53,783 nucleotides of DNA, taken from positions 1-53,783 of the forward strand of contig JAKAOK010000012.1 of NCBI GenBank assembly GCA_021812245.1, written 5' to 3'. Within the stretch, counting starts at the first letter, position 1. Each line of letters begins with the position of its first letter. A program made the position numbers and the translations under genes. The notes beneath the pieces were generated by a model that saw nothing but the letters and a program-made list of their open reading frames with translations, did no database searches and was not told the DNA's origin. Source of the DNA: a bacterium (GTDB lineage: Bacteria; SZUA-79; Acidulodesulfobacterales; Acidulodesulfobacteraceae). Shown piece by piece: positions 1 through 7,500 of this stretch.

Positions 1-411
1 AACGTACGAACTTCCTCTTGCGCGCTCCGCTTTCGCTTCGCGCTATCGAGGGTTCGACTCCGTCCCTATTCTGCCTTAACTAAATAATTTATCAAATTCG
101 TTTCATAGCTGGCGGAGAGAGAGGGAGGAACTTTTCTTCGAAAAGTTTTAAAACGTACGAACTTCCTCTTGCGCGCTCCACTTTCGCTTCGCGCTATCGA
201 GGGTTCGACTCCGTCCCTATTCTGCCTTAACTAAATAATTTATCAAATTCGTTTCATAGCTGGCGGAGAGGGAGGGAGGAACTTTTCTTCGAAAAGTTTT
301 AAAACGTACGAACTTCCTCTTGCGCGCTCCGCTTTCGCTTCGCGCTATCGAGGGTTCGACTCCGTCCCTATTCTGCCTTAACTAAATAATTTATCAAATT
401 CGTTTCATAGC
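1..411 (-). repeat. 151-bp tandem repeat array in the tRNA-Ser 3' trailer
   Basis: Units start at 1, 152 and 303, so the period is 151 bp; the third unit runs into the tRNA-Ser gene and the array may continue beyond the window start. Copies are almost identical: two differences seen are at about 180 and 271. Each unit carries the last 18 nt of tRNA-Ser in the tRNA orientation (110-127; 261-278 with one mismatch; the real gene end is 412-429). It also carries a 19-nt stretch, CTATCGAGGGTTCGACTCC on the plus strand (43-61, 194-212, 345-363), which is the reverse complement of what the tRNA gene shows at 426-444. A small AACTTTTC/GAAAAGTT hairpin lies in each unit. No gene is seen here. The arrangement resembles the E. 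coli tyrT/rtT repeats, where each unit also begins with the tRNA 3' end. Confidence 0.9.
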
Positions 412-501
412 TGGCGGAGAGAGAGGGAGTCGAACCCTCGATAGACTTACATCTATACATGATTTCCAATCATGCTCCTTCGGCCTCTCGGACATCTCTC
501 C
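412..501 (-). tRNA. tRNA-Ser (anticodon GGA)
   Basis: A 90-nt minus-strand cloverleaf with a long variable arm, as expected for class II tRNA-Ser. The 7-bp acceptor stem is GGAGAGA/TCTCTCC. The anticodon loop TTGGAAA sits between CATGA and TCATG and gives anticodon GGA, reading UCC/UCU. The T-loop is GGGTTCGACTCC, and CCA is encoded at 414-412. The 3' flank is tandemly repeated, see the array at 1-411. Confidence 0.95.
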
Positions 502-597
502 TAAAAATTATTGCTTGCAATATTATTGCTAATATATAATTTATCATTATTTCAAAATATATTCAAAGATTATTTTTAAAATAATCTAAAAAGATAA

Positions 598-617
598 CCC
601 TAATCCCGATTTAGAAA
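598..617. repeat. Solo terminal repeat of the CCCAAATCCCGATTTAGAAA family
   Basis: The sequence CCCTAATCCCGATTTAGAAA differs by one base from the 20-bp terminus of the inverted-repeat elements at 3721, 16648, 20228 and 44124. No partner end is found nearby, so this is probably a decayed or half element. It lies just upstream of the rfaE2 promoter. Confidence 0.6.
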
Positions 618-634
618 TTTTAGAAATTTTTATA

Positions 635-664
635 TTGACACAAAAATATATATTTTGGTAAAAT
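635..664 (+). promoter_or_regulatory. Sigma70-type promoter for rfaE2
   Basis: TTGACA at 635-640 and TAAAAT at 659-664 are separated by 18 bp. Predicted start is near 671, giving a leader of almost 100 nt before the rfaE2 start at 768. Confidence 0.6.
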
Positions 665-691
665 AAACTTAGTAATTCTTTTCTCCATTTT

Positions 692-722
692 CCCCCTGAT
701 ATATGCCGAATATGTCAGGGGG
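692..722 (+). promoter_or_regulatory. Leader hairpin upstream of rfaE2
   Basis: CCCCCTGA (692-699) and TCAGGGGG (715-722) form a perfect 8-bp stem with a 15-nt loop, followed by TTTCTAATTT. It lies between the predicted promoter and the ribosome-binding site. The left arm, as TTTCCCCCTG, can alternatively pair with CAGGGGAAA at 748-756 (one bulged C), which covers the rfaE2 Shine-Dalgarno. The two pairings are mutually exclusive, which would fit a leader that controls translation or terminates early; this is inference. Confidence 0.4.
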
Positions 723-767
723 TTTCTAATTTATATATATATATTTGCAGGGGAAACAAAAACTGTT

Positions 768-1253
768 ATGGAAAACGGAAAAATAATAGAATCTGGTAAT
801 ATAAAGCAAGAATTATCCAAACTCAGGGAAAAATCCAAAAAAATCGTATTTACAAACGGCTGTTTCGATATTATACATGCCGGACATATAAGCTATCTGA
901 ACGAGGCAAAAACTCTCGGGGATATTCTTATAGTAGGATTAAACAGCGATGAATCCGTCAGGCGTTTGAAAGGTGTGGACAGACCGGTAGTAAGCGAACA
1001 GGATAGAGCATACGTCCTCGCAAATCTTAAACCGGTGGATTATGTCGTTATGTTTGACGAAGATACTCCTTATGAACTTATAAAAAAAATTAAGCCTGAT
1101 ATTCTGGTAAAAGGCGCCGACTATGAGGAAAAAAACATAGCGGGGAGCGATATCGTCGAATCTTCGGGAGGCAAAACGGTTTTAATAAATTTTATCGAAG
1201 GAAAATCCACAAGCGGCATAATTAAAAAAATAAAGTCTAAGGCCGATATATAA
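768..1253 (+). CDS. rfaE2: D-glycero-beta-D-manno-heptose 1-phosphate adenylyltransferase (RfaE domain II)
   Basis: This cytoplasmic nucleotidyltransferase transfers AMP to heptose 1-phosphate, making ADP-heptose for LPS inner core. At 161 aa it matches the stand-alone domain II form; in E. coli the domain is fused to the kinase in HldE. The nucleotidyltransferase signature is clear: [12 protein letters not shown] at 29-40 with the HxGH motif at 37-40, then [12 protein letters not shown] and the VKGADY motif near the C-terminal third. An AGGGG Shine-Dalgarno at 749-753 precedes ATG with a rather long 14-nt gap. No kinase-domain partner lies in the window. It is transcribed away from the minus-strand tRNA-Ser and has its own promoter and leader hairpin. 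The gene before the plus-strand diguanylate cyclase is not obviously co-transcribed with it. Confidence 0.92.
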   Translation: MENGKIIESGNIKQELSKLREKSKKIVFTNGCFDIIHAGHISYLNEAKTLGDILIVGLNSDESVRRLKGVDRPVVSEQDRAYVLANLKPVDYVVMFDEDTPYELIKKIKPDILVKGADYEEKNIAGSDIVESSGGKTVLINFIEGKSTSGIIKKIKSKADI

Positions 1254-1313
1254 TAATATTCAAAAAACTTTCATTTTTTAGAAAATAAGCCGGATAATTT
1301 AATAAAAAATAAT

Positions 1314-1347
1314 AAAAAATAATTCTTGATAATTAAGATTATTTTTT
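1314..1347. terminator. Weak AT-only stem-loop between rfaE2 and the diguanylate cyclase
   Basis: A run of six A, then TAATTCTT, loops back on AAGATTATTTTTT with one bulged T. It gives a T-rich tail on both strands. It could terminate rfaE2 transcription, but it contains only one G-C pair, so support is weak. Confidence 0.3.
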
Positions 1348-1466
1348 GTAGAATTAAAACAATCTATTATTTTTATATAAATTATAATATTAATCAATAT
1401 TTATTGTCATTCCCGAATACAATATAATTTTTAAAAGGAATTTTTTTCAAAAAAGGAGATAAAATA

Positions 1467-2444
1467 TTGGCCAGCGCGAAATTTAACGATTTAGAGCATG
1501 ATTTATTCGAAAATATAGAAATTAAAAATTTACTTAATTCTTTAGACGAAGGAGCATTTGTTATAGATAACGAGGATAATCTGGTTTTTTATAATAACAA
1601 CGCTTCGCTGGCTCTAAAAACAAATCTGGAAGAATTTTTAAATAAAAATATAAGACCCGTTTATTATTTTAAAAATCTATTTAAAGAACAGATAATACCG
1701 GCGCATATCAGGGACCTTGCATCGGGATACAAGATATCTAATATTTATATAATCGACGAACAGAGCCACTATTTCGAAAACGAAAGGATAGAACTTTACA
1801 ACTGCTCGGGCGAGATTAAAGGAACTTTATATCTAGTCAGGGATATTACCAAAGAAATACAGCTCGAAATATCTTTGTCAAACGAAATTAAATTAGACAA
1901 TCTTTCGGGGCTTTATAACTCAAAATCCTTTCATGAAGAAATAGAAAAAGAGATATCGAGGAGCTCGAGATACGGACATGACTTCTCCATTCTTTTTATC
2001 GACATAAATAATTTTAAAGTTTTTAACGACACGCTCGGGCATAAAGCCGGAGACGAAATTATAAAGTTTACGGGAGAATCCCTTAAAAACGCTATCAGAA
2101 AAAACGTGGATTCGGCATACAGATACGGCGGAGACGAATTTACGGCAATACTGCCGAACACCCCAGCAAAAAGGTCAACTATCGTCGCTAATAGAATTTT
2201 ATCTAATTTTCAGAACGGATTTAAAGAAAAATTAAAAGCTATAATCTCCGACGAGGCTTATGATTTAAATTTCGATAATTTTATTTTAAAAGGCGGTAAA
2301 TCCAAAAAAATAGGATTATCGATAGGCATAGCGGGGTATCAGATAGGCAAACCTGTTGACAAACTAATTAAAGAAGCCGATATTGCTATGTATAAGGCAA
2401 AAAGGGGGCAGGATGTTCCTATCTGCATTTACGACGAAGATTAA
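1467..2444 (+). CDS. PAS-GGDEF diguanylate cyclase
   Basis: A predicted cytosolic enzyme that condenses two GTP into cyclic di-GMP. It starts at TTG, chosen because AAGGAGAT (1453-1460) sits at ideal spacing. The N-terminal ~130 residues read as a PAS sensor (LLNSLDEGAFVIDNEDNLVFYN), followed by a GGDEF domain with an intact GGDEF at residues 221-225 and the upstream FIDINNFKVFNDTLGH block. The allosteric I-site position holds KNVD instead of RxxD, so product inhibition may be altered. About 30 extra residues sit between the GGDEF motif and the conserved GLSIGIAGY strand. No membrane segment is seen. It ends 8 bp from the convergent cbiB gene. Confidence 0.88.
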   Translation: MASAKFNDLEHDLFENIEIKNLLNSLDEGAFVIDNEDNLVFYNNNASLALKTNLEEFLNKNIRPVYYFKNLFKEQIIPAHIRDLASGYKISNIYIIDEQSHYFENERIELYNCSGEIKGTLYLVRDITKEIQLEISLSNEIKLDNLSGLYNSKSFHEEIEKEISRSSRYGHDFSILFIDINNFKVFNDTLGHKAGDEIIKFTGESLKNAIRKNVDSAYRYGGDEFTAILPNTPAKRSTIVANRILSNFQNGFKEKLKAIISDEAYDLNFDNFILKGGKSKKIGLSIGIAGYQIGKPVDKLIKEADIAMYKAKRGQDVPICIYDED

Positions 2445-2452
2445 TTTTCGGC

Positions 2453-3595
2453 CTAAAACAGTTTAAGCGATATGACGCAGATTAGTGTCGCGGTATAAAA
2501 AATAATAAGAAGTATAGACGTCAGCTCCATAATTCTGACCGCATCTATAATGCTTTCTTCGCCGGCAGGTTCGTAATTTTCAAATCCGATAACAGGTCTT
2601 TTGCTTTCAACGCCGCCGTAATAATTCACGCCGCCTAACTTTATATTCAGCGCGCCTGCCGCTATAGACTCAAGCTGTCCGCCGTTAGGACTGGGATGGT
2701 TTTTTCTGAATCTGATCCAAGACCTAAATCCATCTATTAGATAATAACGCTTTTTAGATTTATTTAAAGTAAAACTTAAAATAATGACAGATAAAAGCAT
2801 AAAAAAAGAGGTTAATCTGAATGGAATATAGTTTGCGGCATCGTCTAACCGGGCGGAAAACTTCCCAAATTTTTCATATTTTTCGCTTTTGTATCCTACT
2901 AAAGAATCCAGCAGATTTACGCTTTTATAAATAACCGCGGATAAAACGCCGAAAAAAACGATTTCGGCCGTACCATTATAATAATTAATAGCCGATTTTA
3001 ATATCAACCCCGATATTAGTCCCGCCGAGAAGTAGAAAATAACGGAGCCGATTCCGTCACCGGTATTTTCGGAAACGGATTCGACGACGGCCCTTGAAAT
3101 TTCCGATGCGCAAAGATTGCCGCCGTCTCTGCCGGCAAGAGACAAAAGGTCTTTTTGCGCGCCGGCTATATCTTTTGATTTTAACAGCCTGTATATATTC
3201 AGGCTTTCATATCTTAAACCCCCGGCGGAAAGAAAAGACGAAAGAATATATAAAGAAACCGCGTAAAAAAGCAGGGGCGAAATATTAAAAGCGGCAAAAC
3301 TTATCCCTGCGAAAACTATAGATATAGCAAGAATGGTCGAAATATTAAAAAAAAGACCGGATATAAATCCGTTTGAAACGGAATAAAATAACTTTTCTAA
3401 ATATACCGCCGCCCGCGCCATTATGTTTAGAGGATGAAATTTGTATTTTAACGAACCGGCATAAAACTCGATTATAAAAGCTGAAGGAAATAGTAAAAGG
3501 AGAATACAAACAGCGGCCATTTTAATTTTTGAAACTTTCGGGAATAGCGCATGAATCTTCCGCCATAAGTTCCATAAATACATCATTACATACAA
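2453..3595 (-). CDS. cbiB: Adenosylcobinamide-phosphate synthase (CbiB/CobD family)
   Basis: An integral membrane enzyme of late cobalamin assembly that attaches the aminopropanol arm to adenosylcobyric acid. The diagnostic block HPSPNGGQLESIAAGAL with HPSPNGG at 300-306 is present, followed by LGGVNYYGG. The upstream SLVGYKSEKYEKFGKFSARLDDAANYIP segment is also typical, as are several hydrophobic helices, including one at the C-terminus. At 380 aa it is longer than usual (about 320); the extra is N-terminal, and a start at the internal Met before AAVCILLLLFPSAF (about residue 27) is possible. No other cobalamin gene or cobalamin riboswitch is visible next to it, so it is an isolated pathway gene in this window. 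Confidence 0.85.
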   Translation of the reverse strand: MYVMMYLWNLWRKIHALFPKVSKIKMAAVCILLLLFPSAFIIEFYAGSLKYKFHPLNIMARAAVYLEKLFYSVSNGFISGLFFNISTILAISIVFAGISFAAFNISPLLFYAVSLYILSSFLSAGGLRYESLNIYRLLKSKDIAGAQKDLLSLAGRDGGNLCASEISRAVVESVSENTGDGIGSVIFYFSAGLISGLILKSAINYYNGTAEIVFFGVLSAVIYKSVNLLDSLVGYKSEKYEKFGKFSARLDDAANYIPFRLTSFFMLLSVIILSFTLNKSKKRYYLIDGFRSWIRFRKNHPSPNGGQLESIAAGALNIKLGGVNYYGGVESKRPVIGFENYEPAGEESIIDAVRIMELTSILLIIFYTATLICVISLKLF

Positions 3596-3720
3596 TACAA
3601 GGAAAGGGCATCGAGTTTTTCGGGCAATATTTTTCCGACATTAGCAAATCTAATTTATTAAGTTTATATAGTAAGAATATTTTGCAGTAAAATCTTAAAA
3701 AAGTCAAGCGGTTTAGTTTA

Positions 3721-3903
3721 CCCAAATCCCGATTTAGAAAATATTTATAAGTTCTAATACTAAATAACACTGGATTCCCGCTTCCGCGGGAATGACACCC
3801 GTTGGGTGAAATCTTAAATTCCGGAATTGTCATTCCTGCGTAGGCAGGAAACGAAGTACAGCGAAGCTCATCCAGAAAATAAATTTCTAAATCGGGATTT
3901 GGG
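3721..3903. repeat. Inverted-repeat element, family A (183 bp)
   Basis: Perfect 20-bp terminal inverted repeats, CCCAAATCCCGATTTAGAAA at 3721-3740 and its complement at 3884-3903. Inside lies a palindromic module built on GGATTCCCGC and GCGGGAATGAC, facing a degenerate second copy (GTCATTCCTGCGTAGGCAGGAA). No coding capacity, so it is MITE-like. It occupies most of the 3596-3936 gap, in which nothing else is seen. Confidence 0.8.
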
Positions 3904-3936
3904 GGGTATTTTGTTAATAACCTTTTATACCGTCGC

Positions 3937-4464
3937 TTATAATCCTGTTAATCTTACCGAAAAGAAAAGCTCGTTTGCAACATTATCGCCCGCTATGTAT
4001 CCGGCGGGAATAAAATCAATCTCGAAACGTCGAACTATTATAACGGCAATGCCGACTACCGGAAGTAAACCATCGAACCGGTCGGCAATTTTCACCTTAT
4101 CATGATAACCGCTTGCTATGGCGGCAGCCATATCGAATCGAACCTGTCCGATATTGCCTATTTCGTGATATGCCGAGATATATACCGAAGGTACGCCGAA
4201 GCTGTTTTTTAATATATATGTTATGCCGATTTTATCGATAAGCGGAAATGATTTAACTTTAAAATATGCCGTAAGACCGGGGTTAAACTCGTTATAATGC
4301 GAAGTCGGCGTACGCCATGCATGACTTCCGTCGTTATTGAAGTGATAACTGCCAAGCACGACTCCTATGCCGTTGAACGCAAAGTTTGACTCTGCGGCGG
4401 CAGAAACAGGGATAAAATAAAGTATAACGGCAGCCAGAAATAAAACAACAGTCTTTTTAATCAT
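3937..4464 (-). CDS. Exported protein of unknown function, possibly outer membrane
   Basis: A 175-aa protein that I do not recognise. It begins with a clean signal peptide (MIKKTVVLFLAAVILYFIP then VSAAAES, with likely cleavage near residue 24). The mature part is rich in alternating hydrophobic/aromatic segments (LTAYFKVKSF, GVPSVYISAYHEIG, VRFDMAAAIASGYHDKV, FEIDFIPAGYIAG, ELFFSVRLTGL), which would fit a small beta-barrel or a lipid-binding beta-sandwich; this is inference. It stands alone between an inverted-repeat element and a long palindrome. Confidence 0.6.
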   Translation of the reverse strand: MIKKTVVLFLAAVILYFIPVSAAAESNFAFNGIGVVLGSYHFNNDGSHAWRTPTSHYNEFNPGLTAYFKVKSFPLIDKIGITYILKNSFGVPSVYISAYHEIGNIGQVRFDMAAAIASGYHDKVKIADRFDGLLPVVGIAVIIVRRFEIDFIPAGYIAGDNVANELFFSVRLTGL

Positions 4465-4556
4465 TTAATACATATTATATCAAAATATATCGTCAATATT
4501 AAAAAATTAATAAATAATTTCTTAACGAAATTGTCTTATGATACTGGGTGGGGTGG

Positions 4557-4599
4557 GGCAGATGGAGGGGCAGATTTAAAATCTGCCCCTCCATCTGCC
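4557..4599. repeat. 43-bp near-perfect palindrome
   Basis: GGCAGATGGAGGGGCAGATTT (21 nt arm) is followed by one A and then its exact complement, giving a 21-bp stem. It lies about 60 bp downstream of the large lipoprotein gene stop and upstream of the exported protein gene. There is no T-tract on either side, so it is not a standard terminator. It could stabilise an mRNA end or be a small mobile palindrome. The rest of 4465-4657 holds nothing recognisable. Confidence 0.75.
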
Positions 4600-4657
4600 A
4601 TTTTGCATTGGCGTAGTAAATATTATATAGTAGGTACGCCTTTTTACCATTTATATT

Positions 4658-7375
4658 TTACACTATACTCGAAGTATGCCCCGAATAGAAAAATTCGTAT
4701 ATTTGAATATTTGCTGAAGATGCATTTGCGGGAATTATAGCCCCACCGCTATTCATAGCGGTTAAACTGGAAGATGTAATTTGTATTCCGTAAAAACCAA
4801 GATTAGTAGCATTAATATTATATCCATATCCATAAATAGCCTGTAAAGGTTCGAACCTGCATGCATTTTCAACCTCGGAACAAAATACGTTTGCAATATA
4901 ATTTGTATCCGGCGAGAGATTACTTGGAAGAAAAGGAAAAGGAAATTGAACTGTGGACGCTAAATAATTAACATTACTTAACGTCGTCGCATTGCCGACC
5001 TGATTTAACATGCCTGAAGCGCCTGAAAAAAGATAGTCATAGATGGTAGAGGTAGAAACGCTTGATGTATTATTATATGTAATAAAATTACCGTTTTCCC
5101 AATCATCGCCGACGTTATTTGAAAAAGCTGATTTAACAGGATTACTCGATTCAATTAAACCGGCGGTATCTACCGGATAAGCATATAATTGACTCTGATT
5201 TGTTCCCGGATAAAAAGATATAATATGATTAACCGGAAAACCGACTGCATAAAAGCCTCCTTTTCCGCCAGAACTGATATTGCCCACAACGCTCGGAAGC
5301 GAAGTTAACGATCCGTCGTTTCCTATGGTAAACGGAAATAATTGCCAAGTATATGTCGAACCGGTGGACAATAAAGCTGATGCATATAAGGTATTACGGA
5401 CGAAGAATAATGAATCTTCTCCATTATAAACGCTATCTCCGGAAGGAATATACGATGAAGCAGGCTCGCTTTCGGAACATGAAATCGAAGACGAAGTATT
5501 ATTGCATAAATAAATGTCGCCCGCGTTATCGGTATAGTAAAGGTAACTCTGATTTGGAACTACGACATTATTAAAAAGGCTCGTGCTTCCGTTATTTGTG
5601 GTAATGTTGCCGGATGTTTCGTTTAATTGACCGTTAGAGCTATAAGTAAATTTATATATCCCCGCCCCCCCGGTATTATTGCCAAAAGTATAGGCAAAAT
5701 AAAAACCGCCGTTCGGCGCATACGGGATATAACTAACGAGAGGAGCGACTGCGGTTATATTACCGGAAGTGACAGTGCCGGAAGTATATGCGACGGTAGC
5801 GAATTTTATCGGGGATATAATCGGTGCCGAAGAAATCATACCGCTGGAGTTTACAGAATATGCGTTTAATTCGTAAGAGCCTACCGAAGGGTCGTATGTT
5901 TCGAGCACGACATTGCCGTAAAAACTGTTTGTATTGTTATAATTATAAAAATGGTAATTGCCTTGGTAATCAGGGATTTGTATTTCGCCGCTCACGTTTA
6001 AACTGCCGTCGGAGTTTGTAGGTATGAATATAATCGTCGAGCCGTATTTGCTTGTGCTTGGTAAATTAACATATAAAGTATTTAAATTTGTATCTAAAAG
6101 TCCATTTGCAGTAGTCCCGGGGTAACCGCTTGGAAGAGAATTATAATTAGCCGAAGTTAAATATTGACTTAATGAATATTCGGCATCTTTTGTTAAAATT
6201 CCGTTAACGGCGGAATAAACCCATATATTATCGCTGCTATCGATAGCATAAGCGTAAGAGTTATTCTTATTAAACACTAACCCTGACACTCCTTCGCCGG
6301 TTGGAACCGACTGCGGCGAGGCGGTAATGACCCCCGTCGTCGTATCGATAGAATATTCGTTAACGGTATCGCCGGAAGTGCCGGAAGTATTATATTGATA
6401 CATAACCGCCGCGCTTATGCCGGATGTGGATGGAGTAGTCATAGAGGTTGACGAAGGAATAGCAATATTTTGCAAAGGTGCCACAATAGGGGTTTCGGTA
6501 GTGCCTGAATTAAATTCAGGGGAAGAAGAAGTTGAAGCATCCGAAGTTAACTTGCCGGTCGATACACTGCTATTGTTATTATAAACGTTTACTACGACGT
6601 TTAAAATATTACCGCTGGAAGAACCGCCGTCTAAAAGTACTGTTGAACAGTTAGCGGTAGAACTAACGCACTCCGATAAATCGTTTGCAAGCGTGTCTAA
6701 AACGTTGACTAATGATTCTATTTGCGTGGCGTTGTTTGAGGTTGTGGCAGCCGAAGTAACGTTTCCAATAGTATTATTGCCATTATTGTCCGTAAAATGA
6801 ATATTGCCTGCTATCGAGGTAATATTGTTCGCCGCCTCGGTAATAGCGGCAGAAGAATTAGCCGGCGGCGTGGGAGCGCTGCCGCTCGAAACTCCCGTAA
6901 ACTGAGCCTGCTTTAATGCATCCGTGGCGGCAACCGTCGTAAGTTCGTTTACGGGTATAGTTGAATAACTTTTATTTGAAATAATATTCGGGGTTATTAG
7001 ATTCGTCATTACTACGTTAGAACCAACGCTGCTTCCGCTGCCGCCGGTAACCGTTATATAGAGAGGAGTGTTAGAAGAAGGAACCGGAGAAACGGTACAG
7101 GTATATGAACCGGAACCGGAAGATGTTTGAGTGCATTTAATACCTACTGTATTGCCTAACTCATACATCATTACCGTAGCGCCTGTTACTGCAGGACCTC
7201 CTGTAGGAGTAACGGTATAGGTTTGACTGGAAGCCGAACCGCCGCCGGTTGTTCCTCCTCCTCCGCCGCAGCCGGACAACGCAAGAGTTCCGGTAAATAA
7301 GAACATTCCTAAAAGAAGCAAAGAGAAACTAAATTTGGTAAAACGCTTAGAAAATTTTAATTTTTCGTCTTTCAT
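4658..7375 (-). CDS. Large Ser/Asn/Gly-rich lipoprotein with beta-propeller-like repeats
   Basis: A 905-aa predicted lipoprotein. Lipobox LALSGC puts the lipidated cysteine at residue 36, and it is followed by a poly-glycine tether. The first ~300 residues resemble a carboxypeptidase-regulatory-like or Ig-like start (GGPAVTGATVMMYELGN) followed by a Ser/Thr/Asn-rich section. From about residue 320 on, segments such as YSIDTTTGVITASPQS, YVNLPSTSKYGSTIIF and FTIGNDGSLTSLPSV recur, the pattern of YVTN/lactonase-type beta-propellers. Function and ligand are unknown; surface or periplasmic display is likely. An AGAGGGGG Shine-Dalgarno precedes the ATG. The gene is monocistronic with its own promoter at 7417-7446. 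Confidence 0.8.
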   Translation of the reverse strand: MKDEKLKFSKRFTKFSFSLLLLGMFLFTGTLALSGCGGGGGTTGGGSASSQTYTVTPTGGPAVTGATVMMYELGNTVGIKCTQTSSGSGSYTCTVSPVPSSNTPLYITVTGGSGSSVGSNVVMTNLITPNIISNKSYSTIPVNELTTVAATDALKQAQFTGVSSGSAPTPPANSSAAITEAANNITSIAGNIHFTDNNGNNTIGNVTSAATTSNNATQIESLVNVLDTLANDLSECVSSTANCSTVLLDGGSSSGNILNVVVNVYNNNSSVSTGKLTSDASTSSSPEFNSGTTETPIVAPLQNIAIPSSTSMTTPSTSGISAAVMYQYNTSGTSGDTVNEYSIDTTTGVITASPQSVPTGEGVSGLVFNKNNSYAYAIDSSDNIWVYSAVNGILTKDAEYSLSQYLTSANYNSLPSGYPGTTANGLLDTNLNTLYVNLPSTSKYGSTIIFIPTNSDGSLNVSGEIQIPDYQGNYHFYNYNNTNSFYGNVVLETYDPSVGSYELNAYSVNSSGMISSAPIISPIKFATVAYTSGTVTSGNITAVAPLVSYIPYAPNGGFYFAYTFGNNTGGAGIYKFTYSSNGQLNETSGNITTNNGSTSLFNNVVVPNQSYLYYTDNAGDIYLCNNTSSSISCSESEPASSYIPSGDSVYNGEDSLFFVRNTLYASALLSTGSTYTWQLFPFTIGNDGSLTSLPSVVGNISSGGKGGFYAVGFPVNHIISFYPGTNQSQLYAYPVDTAGLIESSNPVKSAFSNNVGDDWENGNFITYNNTSSVSTSTIYDYLFSGASGMLNQVGNATTLSNVNYLASTVQFPFPFLPSNLSPDTNYIANVFCSEVENACRFEPLQAIYGYGYNINATNLGFYGIQITSSSLTAMNSGGAIIPANASSANIQIYEFFYSGHTSSIV

Positions 7376-7416
7376 CTTTTCCCCCTCTAAAAGTTAAGGT
7401 TTTATTTGATAGAATT

Positions 7417-7446
7417 ATAATACTCTCTCCCCCAAAGATATGTCAA
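7417..7446 (-). promoter_or_regulatory. Sigma70-type promoter for the 905-aa lipoprotein
   Basis: On the minus strand TTGACA (7446-7441) and TATTAT (7422-7417) are 18 bp apart. Predicted start is about 35 nt before the ATG at 7375. Confidence 0.6.
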
Positions 7447-7470
7447 TAATTTTTTTACTTTGCAGTTTAC

Positions 7471-7494
7471 ATAATGTTCCTTATGGGACATTAT
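7471..7494 (-). terminator. Stem-loop after the GH57 gene
   Basis: ATAATGTTCC and GGGACATTAT pair over 10 bp (one G-T) around a TTAT loop, starting 7 bp after the GH57 stop. There is no immediate T-run, so termination efficiency is uncertain; it could also be an operator for the adjacent lipoprotein promoter. Confidence 0.35.
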
Positions 7495-7500
7495 TTGAGT

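Noticed and set aside
1-411. Repeat array taken as CRISPR
   Set aside because: Units are 151 bp, nearly identical along their whole length and lack short variable spacers; no cas gene is present. The tRNA 3' end in each unit explains it better.
2444-2453. Bidirectional terminator between the diguanylate cyclase and cbiB
   Set aside because: Only 8 bp separate the two stops and no stem-loop is seen.
2453-3595. A cobalamin biosynthesis cluster around cbiB
   Set aside because: Neighbours on both sides are unrelated and no cobalamin riboswitch was found; cbiB stands alone here.
3827-4105. Plus-strand open frame starting in the family A element and running against the exported protein gene
   Set aside because: It opens within repeat DNA and is antisense to a gene with a good signal peptide; no ribosome-binding site or known domain.
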